The position numbers and the translations under genes were made by a program. Shown here one piece after another: positions 10,665-21,494 of a stretch of 64,000 bases of DNA. Position 1 is the first letter of the stretch; each line of letters starts with the position of its first letter. The stretch comes from Patiria pectinifera (Eukaryota > Echinodermata > Asteroidea > Valvatida > Asterinidae), in assembly GCA_029964075.1 (NCBI GenBank), contig CM057146.1, forward strand, positions 7,149,501-7,213,500, in the 5' to 3' direction. Below the pieces are notes generated by a model. The model did no database searches. It saw nothing but the letters and a program-made list of their open reading frames with translations, and was not told where the DNA came from.

Positions 10665-10670
10665 TTTATT
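10665..10670 (-). terminator. AATAAA polyadenylation signal of lectin gene C
   Basis: AATAAA on the minus strand, about 420 bases after the stop codon. It is conserved in the mirror copy at 32585-32590, within a well-preserved block, which supports it as the real 3' end signal. Confidence 0.6.
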
Positions 10671-11086
10671 TTTTACATAACGAAGAAAACATTTGTATTC
10701 GTTGTTCACACTTACTTTTTACAACCTCTTGTTGGTACATGTACATCTAAATCTAAACTTAACTCAGTTTTGATGATAATGTTCACATATTAAAAAAGAA
10801 ACAGTCAATGTTCGTGTCCATTGAAGATGACATGAACAGACGACTTCAACTGGCATCCAGATTGTACGAAGTACATCCCGTGACCAAACACAAATACGGC
10901 AAATTTGTGATTAAGATTTTAACTTTCAACTCAGCTACTTCTAAAACAAGGCATCGATGTTTGTGAGTTCCAATCAATCAGCAGTGTATTTATAATATAA
11001 TGCGTAATAAGGTATCAGTGTATTTCCAACAGTAGTATAGTGTTCGTCCGAGCATTGACGGCACGTGTTCTTTCGGTGAAATATTT
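10671..11086 (-). other. 3' UTR/flank of lectin gene C
   Basis: Inverted match to 32.22-32.58 kb. No separate gene is seen. Confidence 0.65.
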
Positions 11087-11812
11087 TCACAAATTAAAAA
11101 AGTAACAGTTGTCGGTTGCCTTAAAGTCGTTGTCATCAGCCACAAGACGAGTGACGTCATTGAGTTGACACATCTTTTCTTTCTTGTTGCTCTGCCAGAG
11201 ATTGAAGGAGCGGCATCGGGGATCGGCCCAGCACGCCCAGCCACAGGCAAGCAAGCCCTCTGCCGTCAGATTCTTGATGTCGTGATGGAGGAGGCATCGC
11301 TGGGGGACACGCCCATCGGGACCGGTGAAGGTGTGGTAGGCTGGTACCGAAGAGGGTGTCATCTCACAGGCAGCAAATCGCTTTCTATTGCAAAGTGTCT
11401 TATCGACCCAACGCCATCCTTCGTAGGGGGACATACGGGCGCAGTTACGTTTATTGCTTCTGCTTGGGTAGCTCGGATGCCAGTTGGTGTATTGTGCAGG
11501 CTGACCATCGCACAGCCAGACACCCTCTTGAGCCGCATCCGTACAGCCAATCCAGAGACCACCGGTACCTTTTACCAATGACTCCCAGATGAAGATGTTT
11601 TCCTCTCTTGAATTGGGCACAATCATGCTGCCTCCTGGTCGGTTACAAGCCTCCGAAGCCTCAAACCAATTCATCCTGTTAGGGAGTCGGATGTAGCAAG
11701 ACTGACGCCATTTCAGCCAGCCGGGCGGGCAGGAGGCTTGGAGAAAACCCCGGTTGCTGACTAAAAGTAGCAAGAAAAGTATCAAGATTAAGTTCTCCAA
11801 AAACCATGACAT
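11087..11812 (-). CDS. Secreted C-type lectin/PAN-apple protein C (left inner copy)
   Basis: A single-exon gene for 241 residues starting at the ATG at 11812. The signal peptide is long and leucine-rich (MSWFLENLILILFLLLLVSN). A C-type lectin-like domain covers about residues 27-152 (ASCPPGWLKWRQSCYI, FEASEAC, LWIGCTDAAQEG, WLCDGQP, KRNCARM, RWVDKTLC, AACEM). A PAN/apple-like domain follows to the C-terminus (HTFTGPDGRV, CGWACWADPRCRSFNLW, MCQLNDV). All expected cysteines are present, including the pair lost in lectin 1. The sugar-binding motif is again non-canonical (HPSYPSRSNK in place of EPN/QPD). It is about 92% identical by eye to the broken mirror gene at 31490-32214 and clearly less similar to the outer pair, so the inner and outer lectins diverged before the palindrome formed. 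The function is inferred to be extracellular recognition. Confidence 0.9.
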   Translation of the reverse strand: MSWFLENLILILFLLLLVSNRGFLQASCPPGWLKWRQSCYIRLPNRMNWFEASEACNRPGGSMIVPNSREENIFIWESLVKGTGGLWIGCTDAAQEGVWLCDGQPAQYTNWHPSYPSRSNKRNCARMSPYEGWRWVDKTLCNRKRFAACEMTPSSVPAYHTFTGPDGRVPQRCLLHHDIKNLTAEGLLACGWACWADPRCRSFNLWQSNKKEKMCQLNDVTRLVADDNDFKATDNCYFFNL

Positions 11813-11913
11813 GTTTTTAAGATGGATACAGCAGCTCTGACGTTGCCCACAGTTTTTTCTTCATACGAAAACTGCAGGCAAAAGTCACCTCACTGTCATT
11901 ATGCCGTTACCAT

Positions 11914-12036
11914 GACGAATGGCTTGTGTTAAGACAGCGTGATAATTGAACTACGTTTTAATTGGCATTGTTCAGAGTGACGAATTGGTTGTGTTAAGAC
12001 ACCGTGATCTACGTTTTAATTGGGATTGTTCAGAGT
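11914..12036 (-). repeat. 65-bp tandem duplication in the lectin C promoter
   Basis: Two units (11914-11978 and 11979-12036) begin GACGAAT and share TTGTGTTAAGACA and CTACGTTTTAATTGG. They lie between the TATA box and the ATG. The mirror promoter at 31.33-31.39 kb has only one unit. Confidence 0.85.
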
Positions 12037-12042
12037 GGGGCC

Positions 12043-12048
12043 TTTATA
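12043..12048 (-). promoter_or_regulatory. TATA box of lectin gene C
   Basis: TATAAA followed by GGCCCCAC on the minus strand, identical in the mirror copy at 31321-31326. The tandem duplication puts it about 230 bases from the ATG here against about 165 in the mirror gene. Confidence 0.55.
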
Positions 12049-12995
12049 AGGTATTACAAAATGAAGCAGGACCGTATCAACAGAATAGCTTTATCACTGT
12101 GTTCTCTTATCATGGCAAATTAGTCCATAATGGGGAAAATATATGTGAATGTTACCCCCCCCCCCCCTTCTGATGGAGAATAATACTTTATCTGATGTGG
12201 TTTGCATATACAGTCAAAGTATTCGAGTTGGGAAAAAAATATGTAGCTCGCTGCATTTAATAGAAAAAAATAGCATGGGAATAAAAGTACATGTTATTGA
12301 CTAGTTTTACTGTGAAATTTCCACGTATTAATTTGCATACTCTAAACACAAATTATCCCAATTTTAATGAATATTTCGAGATCCCACGGGTAATTTTGAA
12401 TAAGAGGTCCTGGCGACCCATGATTGGCATTGATTGTAAACATATTTACAACATGTATGTAAAATCAAGCATTTCTGACTGGTGGCTTCAAACTCGGGTG
12501 ATTTTGTTCGGAAAAAAACCCAAGCTTGTGGGTCTATTTCGCATAGAGGGGGTGAGGGTGTCTAGCCCAGGGGTTGGCAACCTTTTTATGGGGTTGTTTT
12601 GAGAGAGGGGGTATTTTTTGTGGCAACCTCTTGTAGAATTGAATAGAAAAACGTCCTACGCTCTCAAAACGCTGGTTAAAATTTTGTTGGTTAAAACACT
12701 TTTATAAAATGATCTTATGATTTTTTTTAAAACCCTATGAATGCCCCCATCAAAAAAGAGGTCCCACTCCGGCCACCTAGCAAATAGGACCCAGTTTAAT
12801 ACGCCACTGCATGAGTTCGATGCTCCGTACTTGTACTCGCCATCATCTGCTCGCACTCTCTAAATATTGCAATGGCGCCCTCACAAAACAAATCCTTTAA
12901 CAAAACAAAACTTTATCTATGCTAAAATGTAAAACAATATTGTTCTCTACTGGCAGTCAACGTGCACAGACGTCAGCATCCTACTTTTGGTTTCA
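12049..12995. other. Upstream flank of lectin C; palindrome arm
   Basis: Inverted match to 30.6-31.3 kb, including GGACCCAGTTTAATACGCCA near 12787 against the mirror near 30.74 kb, with a poly-C tract at 12156-12168. The stretch 12.61-12.86 kb is also similar to 51.59-51.67 kb. No gene is seen. Confidence 0.7.
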
Positions 12996-13872
12996 ATAGG
13001 TTTCGATGAATAACTGTTTTAATAAGTAGCTCATTTTTTTCTCCTACAAGTTTTTCGTTCAGATGTGAATGGAGTAATGGTTTTTGAATAGATACAAAGT
13101 AGAGAGGGGAAGATATGATTTGTACTATTTGTACAATGACCTGTGAAACATGATGACGTCATCAAAATTAAAACGAGAATCAAAGAAATGCAGCGGTTCC
13201 TATCTTTAATCCTTATGTGAAACACCCGCAATTAACAAGAGCTGTTTTGCGAACAACGTTAACATTACGGCAAATTATTTGCGAACTACTTTTCGAACGT
13301 TTAACTCCCAAAACAAACTGCGCGTAAGCTGGACCGTTAAACTTGAATAGCGCCCTCAATCAACAACAAGTAATCACACAACAGATCGTCATTGCACACT
13401 GTACAATTATTATGTAACCATATACAATTCTTTTGAATCACAACAGCAAAGAACCCCTTCCTCTATAATCCTAATCCTAATATGAACATACGTAATAAAC
13501 GAGCTTTTTCGGTGAACTACGTCTCCTAAACGGCTAATTATTATTAAACGGCGAACTACTTTTTGTATGTTTAACCCACAAACCTGCGTAGGTTTGACGG
13601 TTAAACTTAAATAGTGCCCTCAATCGACTGAGAGTATCATCACAAATAATAGGCATTGAACAATTTACTCGGTAATAAAATATTCTTTCCAATCAGTACA
13701 GTACCAAGGAATTTGAACACATTGGGGTTACACTTTTGACAGCGCACATTATTCATGCATTTGGGGTTCGGAAACAACGCTTCGATCGAGTCGCTCGCGC
13801 GAAACCGAAACCTCTCCGTGCAGTCTTACAACAAACCAGGGATTGGGGACGACGCGCCGTACGGTGAACCGG

Positions 13873-14015
13873 CCCGCCGCCCGCCGCCCGCCGCCCGCCG
13901 CCCGCCGCCCGCCGCCCGCCGCCCGCCGCCCGCCGCCCGCCGCCCGCCGCCCGCCGCCCGCCGCCCGCCGCCCGACGCCCGCCGCCCGCCGCCCGCCGCC
14001 CGCCGCCCGCCGCCG
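13873..14015 (-). repeat. (GGGCGGC)n heptamer array, about twenty units
   Basis: 143 bases of GCCGCCC on the + strand (GGGCGGC on the minus strand) with a single variant unit near 13972. It is the longest of the arrays. Because seven is not a multiple of three, all frames read as Arg/Pro/Ala or Gly/Arg/Ala repeats; these frames are not genes. The minus strand has more than a dozen GGG runs with 4-base spacers. Confidence 0.92.
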
Positions 14016-15299
14016 GTGCGGCTAGACACCTAATGAGAGGCGTCCTCTTTGGGATTCCACTGGTTGTTATTCCGTATACTTCGCGGAAATCGTTATTCAT
14101 TTTCAATCACTTCAAATATCACAGAGCCTGCCTTCCTGAATCTATTATCCCCATTTGTTACATTACGGTGAATAGTGTTCTAGAGGTTCTACGGGTGTTT
14201 GTCTTGTCGGGAGCCTAAAATTAGGGTGGGTTAGAAATGAGAATCGAAGAAATGCAGCATTTAATTATGATACACGTGCTTTCAACAAGAGCTGTAGCGC
14301 TTTGGCGAAGTGCGATACCAAAACAGCAAATTACGCGAGAACTACTTTTCGTACCTTTAACTCTCGAAACAAAGAACGCGTAGGCTTGACCATTAAACTT
14401 GAATAGCGCCCTCAATCAACTTAAAGTAATCACACAACTACTGATCATCATTGCACACTGTACAAATTATGTAATCAAATACAATTCTTTCGAATCACGA
14501 CAGCAACGAACCCTCTTTGTCTATAATCGTCCTAGTATGAACACACGTAATAAACAGGAGCTCTTTCGGCAAACTACGCCGCCGAGGCGAATTATGGGCG
14601 AACTACTTTTTGTACGTTTAACCCACAAACCAAACCAGCGTAGGTCTGACCGTTAAACAATGCACTCGGTAATAGAATTATTTCAAATCACAACAGTACC
14701 GAGTAATTCGAACACATTGGACGTTACACTTTTTACAGCCCACATTGTTCGTGCATTGGGGTTTGCCCCTTCGGAAACACCGCTTCGAGTCGCTCGCGCG
14801 AAACCGAAAGCTCTCCGTGCAGTCTTACAACAAACCAGGGATTGGGGACGACGCGCCGTACGGTGAACCGGCCCGCCGCCCAGCGCCAACCACCTGCCGA
14901 CCGCCGACCGCCGACCGCCGGTGCGGCTTTCGAAATTCCTTTGGACAGACACTTTGAAGACCTTTTTGTAAAGATGTCACCCCGTGCTGTTTACATACCT
15001 TTTTCTTCCAGGCTAACTAGTTTTTGATTTGCATCTTTTGTTTGAAAGAGAACATGTACTTTTATTCCAGTTTAGGGCGTCTGCAACTCTCTGAAAAAGG
15101 AGTTTAATTTGCACATGTTTTTAAATCTGGGCACATTTTTATCATGAGTTTGGTTTAGTGGTATCCACGACACACATTAAACGTATAATATGCGGGCCAA
15201 TAAGCAATGTGTATGCTTAAAGATTTTGTTATTAGACCGTTTTTAACCTTATAAATTCTCGACTACAGGGGAAAAAATAAAGGGATAAAGAAAAACAAA

Positions 15300-15720
15300 A
15301 AGTTATGTGGTGTTGACCAAGCATTCAGGGGTCGCGATTGGTTACCGACTCCCATATAGGGCTCTTCCTGGGTCTCGGATTCCCCGGCCCACCACACCTC
15401 CTTCCCTATCCATCCATGTAACCCCGGAGGGCCAAGCACCGTTAAGGGAGGAAACGAGGCGACACCCTATGCCTTGCTGCCGAGACAGCAAAAGAGCCCC
15501 GTACCTATGAGTAGATGCATAACCTGGACTTCGCAGACAGTCCCAGCCGGTGACTTAACTGATTGAGCTAAGGTCGGTTGGTGTTTGACGACGCGAAATT
15601 AAGACTCTTAAAGTATTAACGACAGAGCGCTTGAAAACCAAAAATAACACCGATAGGACTCGAACCCCGGACCCCGGGGTCTGTGGACAATGCGCCTAAC
15701 CACTAAGCCATTGCTTGATT
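15300..15720 (-). repeat. tRNA-derived SINE (copy C)
   Basis: Inverted copy of the SINE at 185-600, with B-box CGAACCCCGG on the + strand near 15662 and the A-box region near 15700. Very close to the copy at 26.27-26.69 kb. Confidence 0.75.
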
Positions 15721-16837
15721 GTCACTTGCAGACTGAACATTACTGTGTTATAGGACCCATGCCTTATAATACAAGCTGTGTTTTCTTATGGATTCCTCTA
15801 CTGTGTTCACCGTCTGTTGTACATGTACACATATACGCATGTACAATTATCTCATGAGTTTGGTTTAGTGGCATCCATGACACACTTTAAATGTATAATA
15901 TGTGGGCCAAATCACGCTTTGTATGGATAAAATTCTTTGCTATTAGATCACCGTTGTGGGCCTTGAACTTAATAAGAAGAGGGTTGGAAGCCGTACACAT
16001 GAGTTTGAGCTCGTATTTCTGTGCAATTTGCATGAAATTGGGCCCTAGTATTGCCTTTTGCAATAGAGTGCAAGCATTTGAAAATGGCGATGGGCCAATG
16101 GACTACTTTTCGGGCTGACATCCTTTGATGGAATTTTCTCCCATTAGTCATTGGATAATTGAACAAAAATTGAACAGAAAATAAAAGATAATAAAATACG
16201 TTTTGATTTGGATGGTGTCTCAAACACCTCTGAGAGTTGAGTATTTTTTTAAAAATAATTTACGTACATACTCGTAATTATCATCGAGGTCTATGGGAGT
16301 CGATTTGCAGGTCTTCACTCATATAGACACCTAATGAGAGGCGTCCTCTCTGGGATTCCACTGGTTGTTATACCGTATACTTCGAGTAAATCGATATTCA
16401 TTTTCAATCACTTCAAATGTCACAGAGCCTTTAATGCATGATTCTAATAATCATTTTACACTATCCCCATTTGTTACCATTTGGTTCTGGAGGTTCTAGG
16501 TTTTTAACTGTCCTATATGAAACACACGTATATTAACACGAGCTGTTTTGGCGAACTACGTTACCAAAAAACAACAAATTATGCGCGAACTACTTTTGGT
16601 ACTCCCCAAACAAACTGCGCGTTAGCTTGACCTTTAAATTTATTAGCGCCCCCAATTTTGTATGAGTAATCTCACAGCCTTTATGTATAATCGTATGATA
16701 ATACGATTATAGGTAATTATTTAACAGCAGCTACGTCGCCGAAACGTTAATTATGCTCGAACTACTTTTCGTACGTTTAACCCCCTAAACCAAACCTGCG
16801 TAGGCTTGACCGTTAAACTTAAATAGTGCCCTCAATG

Positions 16838-16956
16838 GTCCTGATACGCAATGACGTCAGGCTTTGTTTACATATGCGTTTTCCTATATGAGAGCCAGCT
16901 CTCACAGGAAAGCGCACTTTTAAACAAAGCGTTACGTCATTACATCTTAGGTCTAT
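16838..16956. mobile_element. Palindromic MITE-like element (left-arm copy)
   Basis: Two arms of about 58 bases face each other around GAGAGCCAGCTCTC. Each arm carries ATGACGT, CTTTGTTTA and a TTTCCT-like block. The mirror copy at 25027-25141 is better preserved, so the element was inserted before the palindrome formed. Confidence 0.8.
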
Positions 16957-19263
16957 TGACTGAGAGTATCGCCACAATAATCGTCATTGAACAATGTACA
17001 TGTACTCGGTAATAGAATTCTTTCCAATCACTACAGTACCAAGGAACACGCCTTACTTTCTCTTTCAACGTCGGGCGTTACACCATTGGCAGCGCGCTCT
17101 GTTACGTAATTGTTAACGCATTGATTGTTACGCCGAATTGCAGTATTCAGCTTCATTCTCGATGGAGGAAGCGCACCTCTCTCAAACTATTCCTCTTTTG
17201 TTTCCCTACTTGCAATCAACAATTCGTTTCAGGTGGCGCAACCATTCAGTCCGGTTCTGGTCTCGCGCCTGTATAAGGCTAAATCCAGAACAGTTTTTTT
17301 AAGGGTGGTCTGTGTTTAATTAGGGTGGGTCAAACTTTTTTTTGTTTCCCGAAAAAGGAGTCCAAAATATTACGCCCCAAGTTTGATATGAAAAGGAAGA
17401 GGGAAGGCTCTTCATGGGCATTTGTGCATGGTAGCGCAATTTTAATGATGTACGCATTGGCTGCCTAAAAAACAAAGACATGGGTACGGGTTTGAAGGGT
17501 TGGTTTTTTTTGGGAGGGGAATGGCCCCCATTGGGTCCCCACCAATCCGCCGTTTCGTATGTGTGTCCCAATTAACCTGTGGCATCTTGACAGAGCCAAG
17601 GTTTTAACCGATTTTTTTTCTCAGTGAGTAAAATCCCGGCAAGCTCCAAGTGCATGTATTCCACTTTATAAATCTTGAGTTCATCAGCTCACTATATGCG
17701 GTCCAAGTCATTGATTCGTGTTTTACACAAAGCTGCGATAAACGGGGGGAAATTTATTGCAGGAAATAAAAAGGTCATGATATCCGGGGGGTTTTTTAAG
17801 TCAGTAATAGTAAGCTAGCCGAAGATATGAACCTATCACATCACTGCCCAGTTTATGAACAGTATAGATTTTAGAAGGGGCTTGGAAAAGTGTACTCGCC
17901 AGTGCGTTTCTGTTCTAGTTTCAATAACGTATCTCGCTTCCAACGCAACAGACCCGAACAGCGTCCAAATGCAGGTTGACCGCGTAAAGCGGTGTGTGCC
18001 CTATTCGCTCTTTGTATCGCGATATTGAAACAAAAGCGGACAAGTTGAAACGGGCGACTGCGCGTTCACAAAACAAGTTACGTAACGGCGGGAAAGCGAA
18101 AAATGAATGGCGCTTTCCACCCAAAAGTAAGAGAAAGTATTATGTACCTTTTCCACTGTGAAACACGGTGCATGCATTTTGTGGTTTGATCTTTCTGCAA
18201 CAACGCTTCAAGTCGCTCACGTGAAACTGAAACCTCTCCGTGCAGTCGTACAACGTAACCAGGGAATGGGGACGACGCGCCGCGCCGTACGGTGAACCGG
18301 CCCGCCGCCCGCCGCCCGCCGCCTGCCGGTGCGGCTTCCGAAATTTCTTTGGACAGACACTGTCAAGACCCGAGTTTTCGCAACCCCCGTGGGTGTGCAC
18401 GGTTATGGGGGGGGGGGAAACGACATTAAAGATGGCAACACGTGCTGTTTACTAGTTTAGATTTGCATCGTTACATTTAAAGAGAAAATTCCATTTTGCA
18501 CACAAAACCCACCCTGCGAGAGCCGAATTGATATCTGGCCGCCAATAAATCGATTTTTTTTTAAAGAAATAATTCAGTTTCTAAACGTCTTTGGATTCTA
18601 GGAAAATACCAATTGGATAATCAATGTTCGAGGTGATTGGATAATCAACGCACAAATGGCATGGGGACACATCTTTATCAATTGGACCTGTGATATTTTC
18701 GGCTTTTGCACCCCCCCCCCTCCGCAATAACAAAACATTGTTTCGTGAACTCGCAACTTTTAGAGCAGTACAAACGTTCTTCACTTTTGCATATTTATAA
18801 GACATGACAGGTTGGTTCCCAAAACCCTATCATGTTCAATATGAATGGACTGGAAACCAGTTCAGTTGTTCGGCGAATCTGTCTGTGCGCAAACGCAACC
18901 TGAGATAAAAAGCTACTTATTTGGACCCCCCCCCCCAACAAAAAAATAATAATAATAAACTGTTTTTTTTGGGGGGGGGGTTGGAGTGGGGGATTGAGCA
19001 GTATTCCAAAGAAGTGATAATGAAAGAACTAGAAAATAATTGGGTACATTTAAAGAAAAAGGGTTGAAAACATTGCCCAAACACGTCCAAATATTGTGTC
19101 ATAAATGACGCTTTTTTTTGGCTGCTCCCATCTAACTTGCAATGTGTGTTTTAGGGCACCCTAAAATAATAGCATTTAATAGGGAGCGTAAATAACACAT
19201 TCTAATTGCTTTCATTCTGTACTGTAGTTTCATCAGATTCATATCGTACATCCAATTCAACCC

Positions 19264-19325
19264 TGGCTTTCTCAGCTAAAGCGCACATGTAAACACAGAG
19301 TGACGTCATTATGTCTGAGGTCTAC
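19264..19325. repeat. Solo arm of the palindromic MITE-like element
   Basis: Only one arm is present, with GCGCACATGTAAACA, then GTGACGTCATTATGTC. The mirror solo arm lies at about 22640-22705. Confidence 0.65.
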
Positions 19326-20040
19326 TGGGCGACATGCAGACACTGAGTTTCAATACCGTATACACTTATCTTTCTTGCCATGCAACAGGCCTACACCGCC
19401 CAAGCACAGGTTAATAAAAGCCGGTATATGCCCCATTCGCTCTTGTATCACGATATTGGAACAAAAGCGGAGAAGTTGAACAGGCGAAGGCTTCTCAATC
19501 GCGTTTTGAACAAAAAAAAATTACGTAACGGTCGCGACTATACGAAAACTGCGCTGAACCAGTCGTGAAACAAAGACCGTATCTGGAAAGAAACTCTTCC
19601 ACGGTCCCAATGATTTGATCCTCTGCAAAGAAACGGTGAACAATCGTATTTCGGAAACAAAGCTCAAGAGTCGCTCACGCGAGACCGAAACCTCTCCCTG
19701 CAGTCTTAGAATAGACGTCCTGACCAACATAATGCTCCATACATACTCATATAGACAGCTACCGTCCCTCGACTATGTAAATATACGGCACTCGTAGTCT
19801 CGTACGGTGAGCCGGGCCAGCCGCTTTCGAAAAGCCTTCGGCAAAACACTTTTGCGATTCGTGAAAAAAAAAAGAAGCGAAATTTGAACCTGTCTTACAG
19901 ATGTTAACTTAAAATTCTACAACAAAATAAATTGAAAGAACAAACAAGGTCAAAGTGAAAAGAAAGAGGAAAGATTGATCGAGCTGTCAGTGTTACTTAA
20001 ACAGGGACTTACCTGTTCAAATGTTTCGTTAGAAGTCAGT

Positions 20041-20750
20041 TCAGTTCAGTTCATTTATTTCCAGTGTTCACAAATCAGTATGTTGCAATGTATACGTGTG
20101 CATGTACAAAAGACGAGTGGAAACTGAAGAGGAACCATAAGAAAACACAGCTTGTACAATTGGCATGGGCCTAATATCACACTAATGTTCAGACAACAAA
20201 TGCCAATACTAAAGAAAAATGCTGTATTCAGCGAAAAAAAGGTTTACATGCAAAGGTAAACAAGGGTAGGCCTAGTCATGTACATACCAATAATTGCCTA
20301 ATTGCGTAAGGAATAAATAACTATACAGTTTCATATATCAAAGTAAACATTCAGCAAAACAAATTTGTAAACATGTAGAACTTCGTCAAGAATCAGTGGA
20401 GAGTACTATAACCTGGTTCCCTTGTAGTTAATATGTGTTGAAGCCAAAAAAAGTAGTAGATGGCGGATGGAAATGAATAGTTTGCCGAGTAGAGCGACAA
20501 TATTGAAACTCCGACAAGCAAAATTAATGTATTGAAGATTATAAGGTACAGGAAATAGACCGATTACATTGCGGGGAAAAACGGCGAATATACCGTATAG
20601 CCTACGAAAAAAAAATTCAACCAAAGTGAATTTTAATGAAACGGGGTCGTTTACGAGACATTTAAATCGTTTGTTTATGACGGGAGTTTAGAAGTTTATA
20701 GAGGTTTGTTTTCATGCACGTTTTTGAAGGCAAAGCGCAGACTAAGCTGA
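20041..20750. repeat. Innermost left arm of the palindrome
   Basis: Inverted match to 21.50-21.94 kb. Landmarks are TTCATTTATTTCCAGTGTTC at 20054 and AAATCGTTTGTTTATGACGG near 20665, with their complements near 21890 and 21560. Confidence 0.85.
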
Positions 20751-21494
20751 GAAGTGTTTCCAACTATATATGAACACTCAGTGGTTAAAAGACTGTATAA
20801 TTAAATTACCTGGTGGTTAGGCTCCTTGTCCACAGACCCAGGGGTCCGGGGTTCGAGTCCCGTTGGTGTAATTTTTGGTTTTCAATACACGCGCTCTGTC
20901 ATTTACTTTAAGAGTCTTAATTTCCCGTCGTCAAATACCAACCAACCTTAGCTCAATCAGTTAAGTCACCGGCTGGGACTGTCTGCGAAGTCCAGGTTAT
21001 GCATCTACTTATAGGTACGGGGCTCTTTTGCTGTCTCGGCAGCAAGACATAGGGTGACCCCTGAATGCTTGGTCAACACCACATAACTTTTGTTTTTCTT
21101 TATCCACTTATTTTTTTCCTAGTGGAGAATTTATAAGGTACAATAAAAACGAAAAGGTTTTCTTTATAAAATTAAATTTAAATAATATTTAACTTATGTA
21201 ACAGCTTTACCAGCATTTCCATTTCTGCCTGCACGGGTCCCTATTTGCTACTTGGTAGAAAGCAAATATTGATAAAGTGTCTTGCCCAAGGACAATACCC
21301 AAATAACAAGGCTGCTTCTCTTCTGCTGCACTCCGGCAAGATTAAGGCCCCAAGTAAGAGCCGGAAAAATACTTGACAAAAATAAAGGCTTTCTGCAACT
21401 TTGCGAAAAAGCCAAAAATTGCAAACACTATATAGGCGAATAAGGCGACATTTTGACGTAGACATAATTATCATAAACAAGTATAATAGGAGGA
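20751..21494. other. Spacer at the palindrome centre
   Basis: About 745 bases without inverted counterpart. It holds a further SINE copy (20812-21110). The remainder is AT-rich and shows no gene. Confidence 0.75.
20812..21110 (+). repeat. SINE copy in the central spacer, internally deleted
   Basis: Same element as at 185-600 but with a deletion of about 105 bases between GCAAGACATAGGGTG and ACCCCTGAATGCTTGG. The B box GGGGTTCGAGTCC is intact. Confidence 0.75.

Larger units (their letters stand above)
12996..20040 (-). repeat. Copy C of the complex repeat unit (inverted) and inner left arm
   Basis: An inverted copy of the material in 22-30.6 kb, and in its outer part also of 1-4.2 kb. It contains the SINE (15.30-15.72 kb), the longest heptamer array (13873-14015), a second short array (14868-14930), a palindromic MITE-like element (16838-16956), a half copy of that element (19264-19325), and several copies of the TTTCGGTTTCGCGCGAGCG module (13.79, 14.79, 18.22, 19.68 kb). 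It also has poly-C and poly-G tracts at 18.40, 18.71, 18.93 and 18.97 kb. No frame with protein-family features was found. Confidence 0.85.

Noticed and set aside
13755..14106. Long Arg/Pro/Ala- and Gly/Arg-rich open frames on both strands
   Set aside because: They are translations of the GCCGCCC heptamer array in every frame, without homologues or splice context; the same happens at 1680-1960 and 14842-15027.
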